DNA from: Actinomycetales bacterium UBA1383
GTDB lineage: Bacteria > Actinomycetota > Actinomycetes > Actinomycetales > Actinomycetaceae
DNA length: 40,253 nt
Assembly: GCA_002305415.1 (NCBI GenBank)
Contig: DBQX01000002.1
Coordinates: 594 to 40,846, forward strand
Direction of reading: 5' to 3'
A program made the position numbers and the translations under genes. Shown piece by piece: positions 23,664 to 31,509 of the stretch (positions are counted from its first letter, which is position 1; the number at the start of each line of letters is the position of its first letter). The notes under the pieces are model-generated. The model was not told where the DNA came from. It did no database searches and worked only from the letters and a program-made list of their open reading frames with translations.

Positions 23664-26600
23664 TCAGTGGTCGGCCAGGCAGTTCGGGCCGAGCAGCGCC
23701 TTCAGGTCACCGAAGAGCGCCGGTCCGGGGTCCACCCGGAAGCGGTCGGGCAGGGCGACGCGGCGGCGCGAGGTCCGTCCGGTCACCGTCATGTGGACGG
23801 GCACGTTGCCACCGTGACTCGCGAGGACGGTACCGATCTGTTCCACCAGGGGCACCGTGCACCGCTGTTCGGCGATCTGGATCGTCACCGGCGAGGCCTT
23901 CGCCGTGGACTCGATGAGCGTCACGTCCTGTGCCATCAGCGAGATCGAGTCCTCACGTTGCTGCACGCGGGCACGGACGGAGACCAGGACGTCCTCGGCG
24001 AGGAGAACGGCGACGTTCTGGTACACGGACGAGAAGAAGCTCACCTCGGTCTCCCCCGTCAGGTCCTCGATCCGCACCAGCGCCCACAACTTGCCCGCCT
24101 TCGTCACCTTGCGCTGGACCGCCGTCACCAGGCCAGCCACGACGACGCTCTCGCCGTCCGGCGCCCCGTCCTCCTTGAGCGCCCCGATCGTGGTGTCGGA
24201 GGCGCGGGAGAGGACGAACTCGAGGCCCGCGAGCGGGTGGTCGGAGACGTAGAGCCCGAGCATCTCGCGTTCGAACGCGAGCTTGTCCTTCTTCTCCCAC
24301 TCCGGCAGTTCGGGGATCTCGGTCGTCAGGGTTGCGACGGGGTCGGTGTCCATCGCGAAGAGGTCGAACTGGCCGATCGCCTCGTTCCGCTTGATGGCGA
24401 TGACCTCGTCGACGGCGTCCTCGTGGATGGTCACCAGTGCTCGCCGCGTGTGGCCGAGGGAGTCGAAGCACCCGGCCTTGATGAGGGACTCGATGGCGCG
24501 CTTGTTGCAGACAGCCGCGGGTACGCGGTTCATGAAGTCGCCGAACGAGGCGTACGGTCCGCCGTCCTGCCGCAGCGCCACGATCGGCTCGACCACCTGC
24601 GCACCGACGTTCCGCACCGCGGCGAGCCCGAAGCGGATGTCGTGGCCGACCGGGGTGAACGTGGCGGCCGAGGAGTTCACGTCGGGCGGCAGCACCGTGA
24701 TGTCCATGTGGCGGCACTCCGCGAGGTACGCCGCCATCTTGTCCTTGTTGTCCTGGACCGAGGTGAGCAGGGCGGCCATGTACTCGGTGGGGTAGTTCGC
24801 CTTGAGGTAGCCGGTCCAGTAGGCGACGAGGCCGTAGGCGGCCGTGTGTGACTTGTTGAACGCGTAGTCGGAGAAGGACTCCAGGACGCGCCACAGGGTC
24901 TGCTGGGCCTCCCGGGAGTAGCCGTGCGCGGCCATGCCGGCGAAGAACGCCTCCTGCTGCCGGTCGAGTTCCTCCTTCTTCTTCTTGCCCATGGCACGGC
25001 GGAGCAGGTCGGCCTGTCCGAGCGTGAAGCCGGCGACCTTCTGGGCCGCCGCCATGACCTGTTCCTGGTACACGATGAGGCCGTAGGTGCTGTCGAGGAT
25101 CTCCGCGAGCGGCTCGGCCAGCTCCGCGTGGATCGGGGTGATCTCCTGCAGCCCGTTCTTCCGGAGCGCGTAGTTGGTGTGCGAGTTGACCCCCATCGGG
25201 CCGGGACGGTACAGCGCCAGCACCGCGGAGATGTCCTCGAAGCTGTCCGGCCGCATCAGGCGCAGCAGCTGCCGCATCGGACCACCATCCAGCTGGAACA
25301 CGCCGAGGGTGTCACCGCGGCCGAGCAGCTCGAAGGTGCGGGCGTCGTCGAGCGGGATCCGCTCCAGGTCCGGCACCTCCTTGCCGTTGAGGGCGATGTT
25401 GTCGAGTGCGTCGGAGATCACGGTGAGGTTCCGCAGCCCGAGGAAGTCCATCTTCAGGAGGCCGAGTTCCTCGCAGCTCGGGAACTCGAACTGGGTGATG
25501 ATGGCGTCGTCGCTCGGACGGCGCATGATCGGGATGATGTCCGCCAGCGGTTCGGAGGACATGATCACGGCGCACGCATGCACGCTCCACTGCCGCTTGA
25601 TGCCCTCCAGGCCGCTGGCGAGCTGGATGACCTGCTGGGAGACCGGGTCGTCCTGGTAGAGCTGGCGGAACTCCTCCGCCTCCCCGTACCGCGGGTGGGT
25701 GGAGTCGAAGATCTTCGCCAGGGGGATGTCCTTGCCCATGACGGCCGGCGGCATCGCCTTGGTGAGCTGCTCCCCGACGGAGAACGGGTGGCCGAGCACC
25801 CGCGCGGCGTCCTTCAGGGACTGCTTGGCCTTGAGCGTCCCGAACGTCACCACCTGGGCGACGCGGTCGTCGCCGTACTTGCGGATGACGTAGTCGAGTA
25901 CCTCGCCACGCCGGCGCTCGTCGAAGTCCACGTCGAAGTCGGGCATCGAGACGCGTTCGGGGTTCAGGAACCGCTCGAAGAGCAGCCCGTGACGGATCGG
26001 GTCGAGGTCCGTGATGCGCATCGCGTAGGCGACCATCGAGCCTGCGCCGGAGCCGCGGCCGGGCCCCACCCGGATGCCCTGCCGCTTCGCCCAGTTGATG
26101 AAGTCGGCCACCACGAGGAAGTAGGAGGAGAAGCCCATCTGGGTGATCACGCCGACCTCGTAGTCGGCGCGCTCGCGGACCTCGGCGCTGATGCCCTCCG
26201 GGTAGCGCTCCTGGAGTCCGCGCTCCACCTCCTTGACGAACCACGAGGTGGTGTCCTCCCCCGGGGGTACCGGGAATACGGGCATGTAGTTGGCGCCCTC
26301 CTCGGTGGTCACGAACGAGACGTCGCACTGCTCGGCGATGAGGAGGGTGTTGTCGCAGGCCTCGGGAATGTCCCGGAACAGTTCCCGCATCTCCGCGCCG
26401 GGGCGGAGGTAGTAGGTGTTGCCGCTGAACTGGAACCGGTCCGGGTCGGAGAGCGTGGTGCCGGACTGCAGGCAGAGCAGTGCGGCGTGCGTGTCGACGT
26501 CGTCCGGCGAGACATAGTGGGAGTCGTTGGTGGCCACGAGCGGAGCGGCGATCTCGCGGGCGATGCGGAGCAGGTCCGCACGGACCCGGCGTTCCATGTC

Positions 26601-27188
26601 GAGGCCGTGGTCCATCAGTTCGACGTAGAAGTTCTCGGCCCCGAAGATGTCCTGCAGTTCACCGGCCGCGGCCCGTGCCTCGGCGTACTGGCCGAGCCGG
26701 AGCCGGGTCTGGACCTCACCGGACGGACAGCCGGTCGTGCCGATGAGACCGTCCGCGTGGGCGTTCAGCAGTTCGCGGTCCATCCGCGGCCACTTCCCCC
26801 ACTGGCCCTCCAGCGAGGCGCGGGAGCCCAGCCGCATCAGATTGTGGAGGCCGTGGTTGTCCCGTGCCCAGAGCGTCAGGTGGGTGTACGCGCCACGGGC
26901 CGAGACGTCGTCGTCACGCTGCGCGGGCGTGCCCCAGGTGACGCGGGTCCGGTCACGGCGCGAGGTGCCGGGGGCGAGGTACGCCTCGATGCCGATGATC
27001 GGCTTGACGCCGTACTTCCGCGCGGTCGTGTAGAAGTCGTACACCCCGAACAGGTAGCCGTGGTCGGTGATCCCGAGCGACTCCTGGCCGAGGGCGAGAG
27101 CCTCCTGGAAGAGCGGGTCGAGCTTCGCCGCACCATCCAGCATCGAGTACTCGGTGTGGACATGGAGGTGGGCGAAGTCGGCTGCCAT
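23664..27188 (-). CDS. dnaE: DNA polymerase III alpha subunit (DnaE1 type)
   Basis: This is the replicative polymerase, 1174 residues, full length for the family. The N-terminal PHP domain keeps all nine metal-binding positions known from mycobacterial DnaE1: H9, H11, D18, H43, E68, H103, C154, D222 and H224. PHP-based proofreading is therefore likely. The catalytic aspartates D419 and D421 are in MPDFDVDF, and the third is in KMDFLGLRNLTV. The C-terminal part has a helix-hairpin-helix region (SLIKAGCFDSLG), an OB domain and the end LLGPNCLADH. I chose the ATG at 27188. The open frame runs on to 27749, but that part is the shadow of two other genes. Confidence 0.97.
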   Translation of the reverse strand: MAADFAHLHVHTEYSMLDGAAKLDPLFQEALALGQESLGITDHGYLFGVYDFYTTARKYGVKPIIGIEAYLAPGTSRRDRTRVTWGTPAQRDDDVSARGAYTHLTLWARDNHGLHNLMRLGSRASLEGQWGKWPRMDRELLNAHADGLIGTTGCPSGEVQTRLRLGQYAEARAAAGELQDIFGAENFYVELMDHGLDMERRVRADLLRIAREIAAPLVATNDSHYVSPDDVDTHAALLCLQSGTTLSDPDRFQFSGNTYYLRPGAEMRELFRDIPEACDNTLLIAEQCDVSFVTTEEGANYMPVFPVPPGEDTTSWFVKEVERGLQERYPEGISAEVRERADYEVGVITQMGFSSYFLVVADFINWAKRQGIRVGPGRGSGAGSMVAYAMRITDLDPIRHGLLFERFLNPERVSMPDFDVDFDERRRGEVLDYVIRKYGDDRVAQVVTFGTLKAKQSLKDAARVLGHPFSVGEQLTKAMPPAVMGKDIPLAKIFDSTHPRYGEAEEFRQLYQDDPVSQQVIQLASGLEGIKRQWSVHACAVIMSSEPLADIIPIMRRPSDDAIITQFEFPSCEELGLLKMDFLGLRNLTVISDALDNIALNGKEVPDLERIPLDDARTFELLGRGDTLGVFQLDGGPMRQLLRLMRPDSFEDISAVLALYRPGPMGVNSHTNYALRKNGLQEITPIHAELAEPLAEILDSTYGLIVYQEQVMAAAQKVAGFTLGQADLLRRAMGKKKKEELDRQQEAFFAGMAAHGYSREAQQTLWRVLESFSDYAFNKSHTAAYGLVAYWTGYLKANYPTEYMAALLTSVQDNKDKMAAYLAECRHMDITVLPPDVNSSAATFTPVGHDIRFGLAAVRNVGAQVVEPIVALRQDGGPYASFGDFMNRVPAAVCNKRAIESLIKAGCFDSLGHTRRALVTIHEDAVDEVIAIKRNEAIGQFDLFAMDTDPVATLTTEIPELPEWEKKDKLAFEREMLGLYVSDHPLAGLEFVLSRASDTTIGALKEDGAPDGESVVVAGLVTAVQRKVTKAGKLWALVRIEDLTGETEVSFFSSVYQNVAVLLAEDVLVSVRARVQQREDSISLMAQDVTLIESTAKASPVTIQIAEQRCTVPLVEQIGTVLASHGGNVPVHMTVTGRTSRRRVALPDRFRVDPGPALFGDLKALLGPNCLADH

Positions 27189-27195
27189 GGGCGCC

Positions 27196-27201
27196 AGTCT
27201 A
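27196..27201 (-). promoter_or_regulatory. Candidate -10 element for a leaderless dnaE transcript
   Basis: TAGACT (TANNNT) on the minus strand, 7 bases before the dnaE ATG, in the 26-base gap after the acetyltransferase gene. No ribosome site is present in that gap (GGCGCCC only). The same spacing is seen for hisD. Confidence 0.4.
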
Positions 27202-27214
27202 GGTCGCCGCATCC

Positions 27215-27685
27215 TCACACCCTGACGCGGCGCTCCATGTCCTGGTGCCAGATGCCGGCGTCGAGGTAGCGCTCGCCCGAGATCACGCGGTAGCCCAGGC
27301 GGGTGTAGAAGGCCATCGCCTGCTCCTGGGCCGAGAGCACGATCCGCACGGCGAGGTCCCCGCCGTCGGGCACGCCGTGGCGTGCGAGGGCGACGCCCTC
27401 GAGATGGGCCATCAGTGCGGCACCCACGCCCCGCCTGCGCGCCATCCGCCGCACCGCGACGCGCCCGATGTGCACCTCCCCGGGGTGATGGCCGCCGAGC
27501 ACCCTGCCCGTGGCCACGAGCTCGTCGCCCAGCCATGCCAGTGCGTGTGACGTCGACGGGTCCGTGTCGAGGGCGTCCACCTCCTCCTCCACGGGCACGC
27601 GCTGCTCGACGACGAACACCTCGTACCGGATCCGCCACGCGGCCTCCAGCCCGGCACGATCCACCACGTCCTCGACACGGATCAT
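27215..27685 (-). CDS. GNAT-family N-acetyltransferase
   Basis: The 156-residue protein is a single GNAT domain. The acetyl-CoA loop is in VRRMARRRGVGAALMAHLE (77-95), preceded by the strand VHIGRVAV, and the C-terminal strand-helix is AMAFYTRLGYRVISGE. The N-terminal RYEVFVVEQRVPVEEEVD matches the ElaA-like subgroup. The acceptor substrate is unknown. The ATG overlaps the stop of the pseudouridine synthase (ATGA). It precedes dnaE by 26 bases. Confidence 0.9.
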   Translation of the reverse strand: MIRVEDVVDRAGLEAAWRIRYEVFVVEQRVPVEEEVDALDTDPSTSHALAWLGDELVATGRVLGGHHPGEVHIGRVAVRRMARRRGVGAALMAHLEGVALARHGVPDGGDLAVRIVLSAQEQAMAFYTRLGYRVISGERYLDAGIWHQDMERRVRV

Positions 27686-28599
27686 CGCAGGGCCTCCAGC
27701 GCGGACGCGAGGTCGGCGGGATAGGGCGAGGTGAACGTGACCAGGGCACCGGTCCGGGGGTGCGGGAAGCTCAGGCTCACTGCGTGGAGCCACTGCCGCT
27801 CCAGGCCGAGGCGGCGGGCCAGCACGGGGTCCGCCCCGTACATCAGGTCCCCCACGCAGGGGTGGCGAATCGCGGCCATGTGTACCCGTATCTGGTGGGT
27901 CCGCCCGGTCTCGAGGTGCACCTCGAGGAGGCTGGCGCGCGGCATCATCTCGAGTATCCGGTAGTGGGTCACGGCATGCCGGCCGGCAGTCGTCACCGCC
28001 ATCTTGAAGTCCGCGCCGGGGTGCCGGCCGATGGGCGCGTCGATGGTTCCGGACGACGGGTCGGGGTGGCCCTGGACGAGCGCGTGGTAGACCTTGGTGG
28101 GTACCCGGTCCCGGAAGGCCTGCTTGAGCACGCTGTAGGCCTGCTCGGACTGCGCGACGACCATCACGCCGGACGTGCCGACGTCGAGCCGCTGGACGAT
28201 CCCCTGACGTTCCGCCGCTCCGGACGTGGTGATGGGGTACCCGGCGGCGAGCAGCGCCCCCAGCACGGTGGGCCCGCTCCAGCCGGGTGACGCGTGCGCC
28301 GCGACCCCGACCGGCTTGTCGATGACGATGATGTCGGCGTCCTGGTGGAGGATGGCCAGTCCTTCGACGGGTGTCGGAAGGATCTCGGGCCGCGGCGCGT
28401 CGGGAATCGTGACGTCGAGGATGCCCCCGGCCGGGAGGCGGTCCGACTTCGCGACCGAGCGCCCGTCGAGGAGGACGAGACCCGACGTCGTCAACTCGCC
28501 GGCGCGGCTGCGCGAGATCCCGAGCATGCGCGCCAGTGCGGCGTCGACGCGCTCACCCGCGAGGCCGTCGGGTACGGGGAAGAGGCGGGACTCACTCAT
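27682..28599 (-). CDS. rluD: RluA-family pseudouridine synthase with S4 domain
   Basis: This enzyme isomerises uridines in RNA. The 305-residue protein has an N-terminal S4 RNA-binding domain (about 15-75, RVDAALARMLGISRSRAGEL) and the catalytic domain with QRLDVGTSG (137-145), where Asp139 is the catalytic residue; most relatives have His at the first position. LETGRTHQIRVH and HPCVGDLMYG are also present. Members beside lspA are usually called RluD-like, acting on 23S rRNA, but the target sites are not shown by sequence. Its ATG overlaps the lspA stop by 8 bases. Confidence 0.9.
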   Translation of the reverse strand: MSESRLFPVPDGLAGERVDAALARMLGISRSRAGELTTSGLVLLDGRSVAKSDRLPAGGILDVTIPDAPRPEILPTPVEGLAILHQDADIIVIDKPVGVAAHASPGWSGPTVLGALLAAGYPITTSGAAERQGIVQRLDVGTSGVMVVAQSEQAYSVLKQAFRDRVPTKVYHALVQGHPDPSSGTIDAPIGRHPGADFKMAVTTAGRHAVTHYRILEMMPRASLLEVHLETGRTHQIRVHMAAIRHPCVGDLMYGADPVLARRLGLERQWLHAVSLSFPHPRTGALVTFTSPYPADLASALEALR

Positions 28600-29161
28600 C
28601 GTCGGTGTGCGCCGGCTGCCGGCCTCCCGACCGCGTGCCGTCCGTCTCGATTCCGAGCAGTGCGAGAACCGCGATCCCGACCGCCGCCCCGACGATCGCG
28701 ATGTCCGCCAGGTTCCCGATGAAGAGGTCCCCGTAGCTGATGAAGTCGACGACGTGCCCGCGCCCGAAGGCCGGCTCCCGGAAGAGGCGATCCATCAGGT
28801 TGCCGGCCGCTCCACCGAGGAGGAGCCCGAGGAGGACGGCCCACCAGCCCGAGGCGATCGTGCGCGAGATCCGGACGACGACCACGACCACGACGACGGC
28901 GATCACGGTGAAGACCCAGGTGAGCCCGCTGGCGAAGGAGAAGGCCGCCCCTGCGTTGTACACGAGCCGGAGGGTGATCACATCACCGAGGAGCGGAACC
29001 ACCTCGCCTGGCGCCAGGAGCCGCGTCGCCAGCACCTTGCTGACCTGGTCCACCAGCAGCACGCCGAAGGCGATCGCGAAGAGCAGCACCAGGTAGCGGG
29101 TGTTGACCGGTGACCTCGGGACGTGGCGGCGAGCCGGTCCGGGGGCGCGGTGGCGGCTCAT
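28592..29161 (-). CDS. lspA: Lipoprotein signal peptidase
   Basis: LspA is the membrane aspartyl protease that cleaves signal peptides of lipoproteins after lipidation. The 189-residue protein has four hydrophobic segments (about 23-38, 62-78, 82-98, 106-122 and a last one near 147-168 containing the motif). The catalytic aspartates are D124 in NLMDR and D153 in NLADIAI. NAGAAFS (69-75) is the conserved third region. The ATG at 29161 has GGAGG 6 bases upstream. The first 20 residues are basic and cytoplasmic. Confidence 0.94.
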   Translation of the reverse strand: MSRHRAPGPARRHVPRSPVNTRYLVLLFAIAFGVLLVDQVSKVLATRLLAPGEVVPLLGDVITLRLVYNAGAAFSFASGLTWVFTVIAVVVVVVVVRISRTIASGWWAVLLGLLLGGAAGNLMDRLFREPAFGRGHVVDFISYGDLFIGNLADIAIVGAAVGIAVLALLGIETDGTRSGGRQPAHTDDE

Positions 29162-29182
29162 GACGGTCCTCCGGGGGCACGA

Positions 29183-29214
29183 ACGGCGGCGGCACCCGAG
29201 GGTACCGCCGCCGT
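29183..29214 (-). terminator. Strong GC hairpin between divIVA and lspA
   Basis: ACGGCGGCGGCACCC (29183-29197) and GGGTACCGCCGCCGT (29200-29214) pair over 15 bases with one non-Watson-Crick position that becomes G-U in one direction. It begins 12 bases after the divIVA stop. There is no T-run, so it may act as a Rho-assisted or partial terminator, reducing transcription into lspA rather than stopping it. Confidence 0.5.
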
Positions 29215-29225
29215 GGGGTTCGTGG

Positions 29226-29855
29226 TCAGTGCTGGCCCAGCTCGGCGGAGACGTTGCCGCGCTGGTCCACATCGGCAAGAAGACCCTCGAGGTACGACTT
29301 CAGCCGCGAACGGTACTCGCGCTCGAAGTTGCGGAGCTCGTCGATCTTCCGCTCGAGCGTGGTGCGCTCCCCCTCCAGCTGCTGCAGCGTCTGGTCGCGC
29401 TTCGCCTCGGCCTCGCGGACAAGCTGCTCGCCCTGGGAACGCGCATCCGCGATGATCCGCTCGCCCTCCTCCTGGCCGTTGCGCACGTACTCGTCGTGCA
29501 GCCGCTGCGCGAGGGCGAGCATCCCCGCAGCCGACTCCGGTCCGTCCGTGGGCTTCGCAGCAGGCGCCGGCGCAGCGGCGGCGACGGGCACGGGAGCAGG
29601 CTCCGGTTCCGGCGCCACGGGGGCCTGCTGCACGGGAGCGGGTGCCGGGGCTCCCTCGCCACGGGACAATTCCGCGACCCTGTTCTCGCACGCAGCGAGC
29701 TTCGCCTTCAGCTCGTCGTTCTCGGCGGCCACGGCACGCAGCGTGTTGACAACCTCGTCGAGGAAGTCGTCGACCTCGTCCTGATCGTAGCCCTCCCGGA
29801 ACTTGGTGGGCTGGAACCTCTTGTTGAGGACGTCGTCTGCACTCAGCAGCGCCAT
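29226..29855 (-). CDS. divIVA: Polar growth / septum protein DivIVA (Wag31)
   Basis: DivIVA proteins mark curved membranes and, in actinobacteria, direct polar cell-wall growth. The 209-residue protein has the N-terminal membrane-binding coiled coil with the signature FREGYDQDEVDDFLDEV (19-35), a Pro/Ala-rich linker (about 70-105), and a C-terminal coiled coil (about 110-200: QRLHDEYVRNGQEEGERI and onward). Length is shorter than in mycobacteria. GAGGAG lies 5 bases before the ATG. The 118-base gap upstream (29856-29973) is AT-richer than its surroundings and holds a weak TATCGT hexamer, but I cannot call a promoter with confidence. Confidence 0.95.
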   Translation of the reverse strand: MALLSADDVLNKRFQPTKFREGYDQDEVDDFLDEVVNTLRAVAAENDELKAKLAACENRVAELSRGEGAPAPAPVQQAPVAPEPEPAPVPVAAAAPAPAAKPTDGPESAAGMLALAQRLHDEYVRNGQEEGERIIADARSQGEQLVREAEAKRDQTLQQLEGERTTLERKIDELRNFEREYRSRLKSYLEGLLADVDQRGNVSAELGQH

Positions 29856-29973
29856 TTCGTCTCCTCGCCTGTTGCTTGACTCGCTGCGGATGACACGTCA
29901 TTCGCTGCACTCACGATAGCGGATAAGTCTGCGGCCATGCGTTTCGCGTGGCGCGTGGCCTGCATTTTCCCTC

Positions 29974-30267
29974 TCACAGCCGCGCAGCCGCGAGGAGAAG
30001 GGAGCGCAGGAAGCTCAGTCCCAGGAAGAGCACGAGGAACCCGAGATCGAGGGCGACCGCGCCAAGGCGCAGCGGCGGGATGATCCGCCGCAGGGTACGC
30101 ACCGGTGGATCGGTGAGGGAGTAGACCACGTTCGCGATCACGAGCACGAACCCCTCGGGCCTCCAGGAGCGGGAGAAGGCCTGCACGAGGTCGAACACCA
30201 CTCTCCCCACCAGCACCACCATGTAGAGGGTGACGAGGAACGCGAGGATCTCGAAGAGTGCCGACAT
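29974..30267 (-). CDS. yggT: YggT-family membrane protein
   Basis: This 97-residue protein has two hydrophobic segments (about 5-25 and 72-92) joined by a polar stretch with SLTDPPVRTLRRIIPPLRLG, the conserved core of the YggT family. These proteins sit beside sepF and divIVA in many actinobacteria and Firmicutes; a role in division or membrane transport has been proposed but not settled. The start is 10 bases after the sepF stop. Confidence 0.93.
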   Translation of the reverse strand: MSALFEILAFLVTLYMVVLVGRVVFDLVQAFSRSWRPEGFVLVIANVVYSLTDPPVRTLRRIIPPLRLGAVALDLGFLVLFLGLSFLRSLLLAAARL

Positions 30268-30277
30268 CCGAGCTTCG

Positions 30278-30712
30278 TCAGCCCTGGTTGAAGAAGCGGC
30301 TGCGCTCTTCCGGCTCGCGGGAATCGGACTCCACGTGCACGGTGGCTGGCGAGAGGAGGAACACCCGGTTCGTCACCCGCTCGATCACCCCGTGGAGGCC
30401 GAACACGAGGCCCGCGGAGAAGTCGACCATGCGCTTCGCCTCCGCCTCCCCCATGCCCGTGAGGTTCATGATGACCGGGATGCCGTCACGGAAGGCCTCC
30501 CCGATCTGCCGGGCCTCGTTGTACGTCGTCGGGTGGACGGTGACGATCCGGGAGAGTTCCGGCTCGCTGACGACCCGGGGAATCGGCGTGAGGACACGTG
30601 GGGTGGGCCGCTCCTCCACCTCATCGGAGGCCTGGGGGTCGGTCCCGAATGCGTCCTCCGTGGGCTCGGACAGCCCGAGGTACTCCATCGTCTTGCGCAG
30701 GGCTCCCGCCAT
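30278..30712 (-). CDS. sepF: Cell division protein SepF
   Basis: SepF anchors FtsZ to the membrane and bundles its filaments; it replaces FtsA/ZipA in actinobacteria. The 144-residue protein has an N-terminal amphipathic stretch (MAGALRKTMEYLGL), an acidic linker (15-48), and the SepF core with IVTVHPTTYNEARQIGEAF and GIPVIMNLTGM, ending GVIERVTNRVFLLSP. The ATG at 30712 has GGAG 5 bases upstream. The 70-base gap to pgeF is relatively AT-rich and might hold a promoter, but no clear hexamers are seen. Confidence 0.96.
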   Translation of the reverse strand: MAGALRKTMEYLGLSEPTEDAFGTDPQASDEVEERPTPRVLTPIPRVVSEPELSRIVTVHPTTYNEARQIGEAFRDGIPVIMNLTGMGEAEAKRMVDFSAGLVFGLHGVIERVTNRVFLLSPATVHVESDSREPEERSRFFNQG

Positions 30713-30782
30713 GACCGCTCCTCGCGTGATATCGACGTCTTGAGATGTGACGCTAATGGAGCGGGGAATCGGACCTGCGGAT

Positions 30783-31505
30783 TCACCTCGGCGTGTCGGC
30801 GTCCCGGACCGCGACACCCGCGAACCGACCGGTGACGCCGTCACGGCGGTAGGAGTACCAGCGCTGGTCCTCGAAGGTGCAGCCCGGTACCACCTCCAGC
30901 GGGACTCCCCCGAGCTGCTGGCGTATCCCCGCGAGGAGGTCCACGGCGGGCGTCCCCCACGACGTCGTGCTCGCGGCCCCCCACTCACGCGCGCGCTCGT
31001 GGAGTTCGGCGCTGACCTCATAGCAGCGCCCGCAGATGTGCGGCCCGACGGCGGCGAAAAGCCGCTCCCCGGTGCGGCGGGTGAGGCTCTCGACGAGTGC
31101 GGGCAGCACACCCCGGAAGAGACCCTCGCGGCCCACGTGGGCCGCCGCGAGGAGCGTGCCGGACTCGTCGGCCAGCAGGACGGGCGCGCAGTCGGCCACG
31201 AGGACTCCGGGCGCCAGACCGGGGAACGGGACCACGACGGCATCGCACTCCCCCGCACTGTCGGCGGCGTCGTGGAGGATCCGGACCACGTTCCCGTGAA
31301 CCTGTGACATCCACGCCACCCTGACGCCGATCGCGCGTTCGAGGGTCGCACGGTTCCGTTCCACCGAGCCGGGGTCGTCACCGACGTGCGCGGCCAGGTT
31401 CAGGCCACCTGGACCCGCGGCCGCTCCCCACCGGCCGGAGGAGACACCACCGGTCCGGTCGGTGAAGTACCCTCGCGCCCCCGGGGACAGCCGCACGACC
31501 TGCAC
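30783..31505 (-). CDS. pgeF: Peptidoglycan editing factor PgeF (multicopper-oxidase-like, YfiH)
   Basis: The family was once called laccase-domain; members have purine nucleoside phosphorylase activity or correct peptidoglycan precursors. The 240-residue protein keeps the probable metal ligands H70 (SQVHGN), C106 (VADCAPVLL), H123 (AAHVGREG) and Cys residues around GPHICGRCYEV. The usual HAGWRG is HVGREG here, so the Trp is missing. The GTG at 31505 lies 4 bases after the ftsZ stop and has only a weak ribosome site, suggesting coupled translation. Confidence 0.9.
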   Translation of the reverse strand: MQVVRLSPGARGYFTDRTGGVSSGRWGAAAGPGGLNLAAHVGDDPGSVERNRATLERAIGVRVAWMSQVHGNVVRILHDAADSAGECDAVVVPFPGLAPGVLVADCAPVLLADESGTLLAAAHVGREGLFRGVLPALVESLTRRTGERLFAAVGPHICGRCYEVSAELHERAREWGAASTTSWGTPAVDLLAGIRQQLGGVPLEVVPGCTFEDQRWYSYRRDGVTGRFAGVAVRDADTPR

Positions 31506-31509
31506 GGGC

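Noticed and set aside
21167..23917. Long plus-strand open frames opposite hisC/hisD/dnaE (up to 916 codons) and similar ones opposite dnaE (24924-27269), the arg genes and ftsQ/murC
   Set aside because: These are shadows typical of 70% GC DNA: composition is His/Arg/Gly/Asp-rich without domains, and well-supported genes occupy the other strand.
27189..27749. N-terminal extension of dnaE
   Set aside because: The extra 187 codons overlap the acetyltransferase and pseudouridine synthase genes in another frame and have no similarity to DnaE. The family N-terminus begins at 27188.
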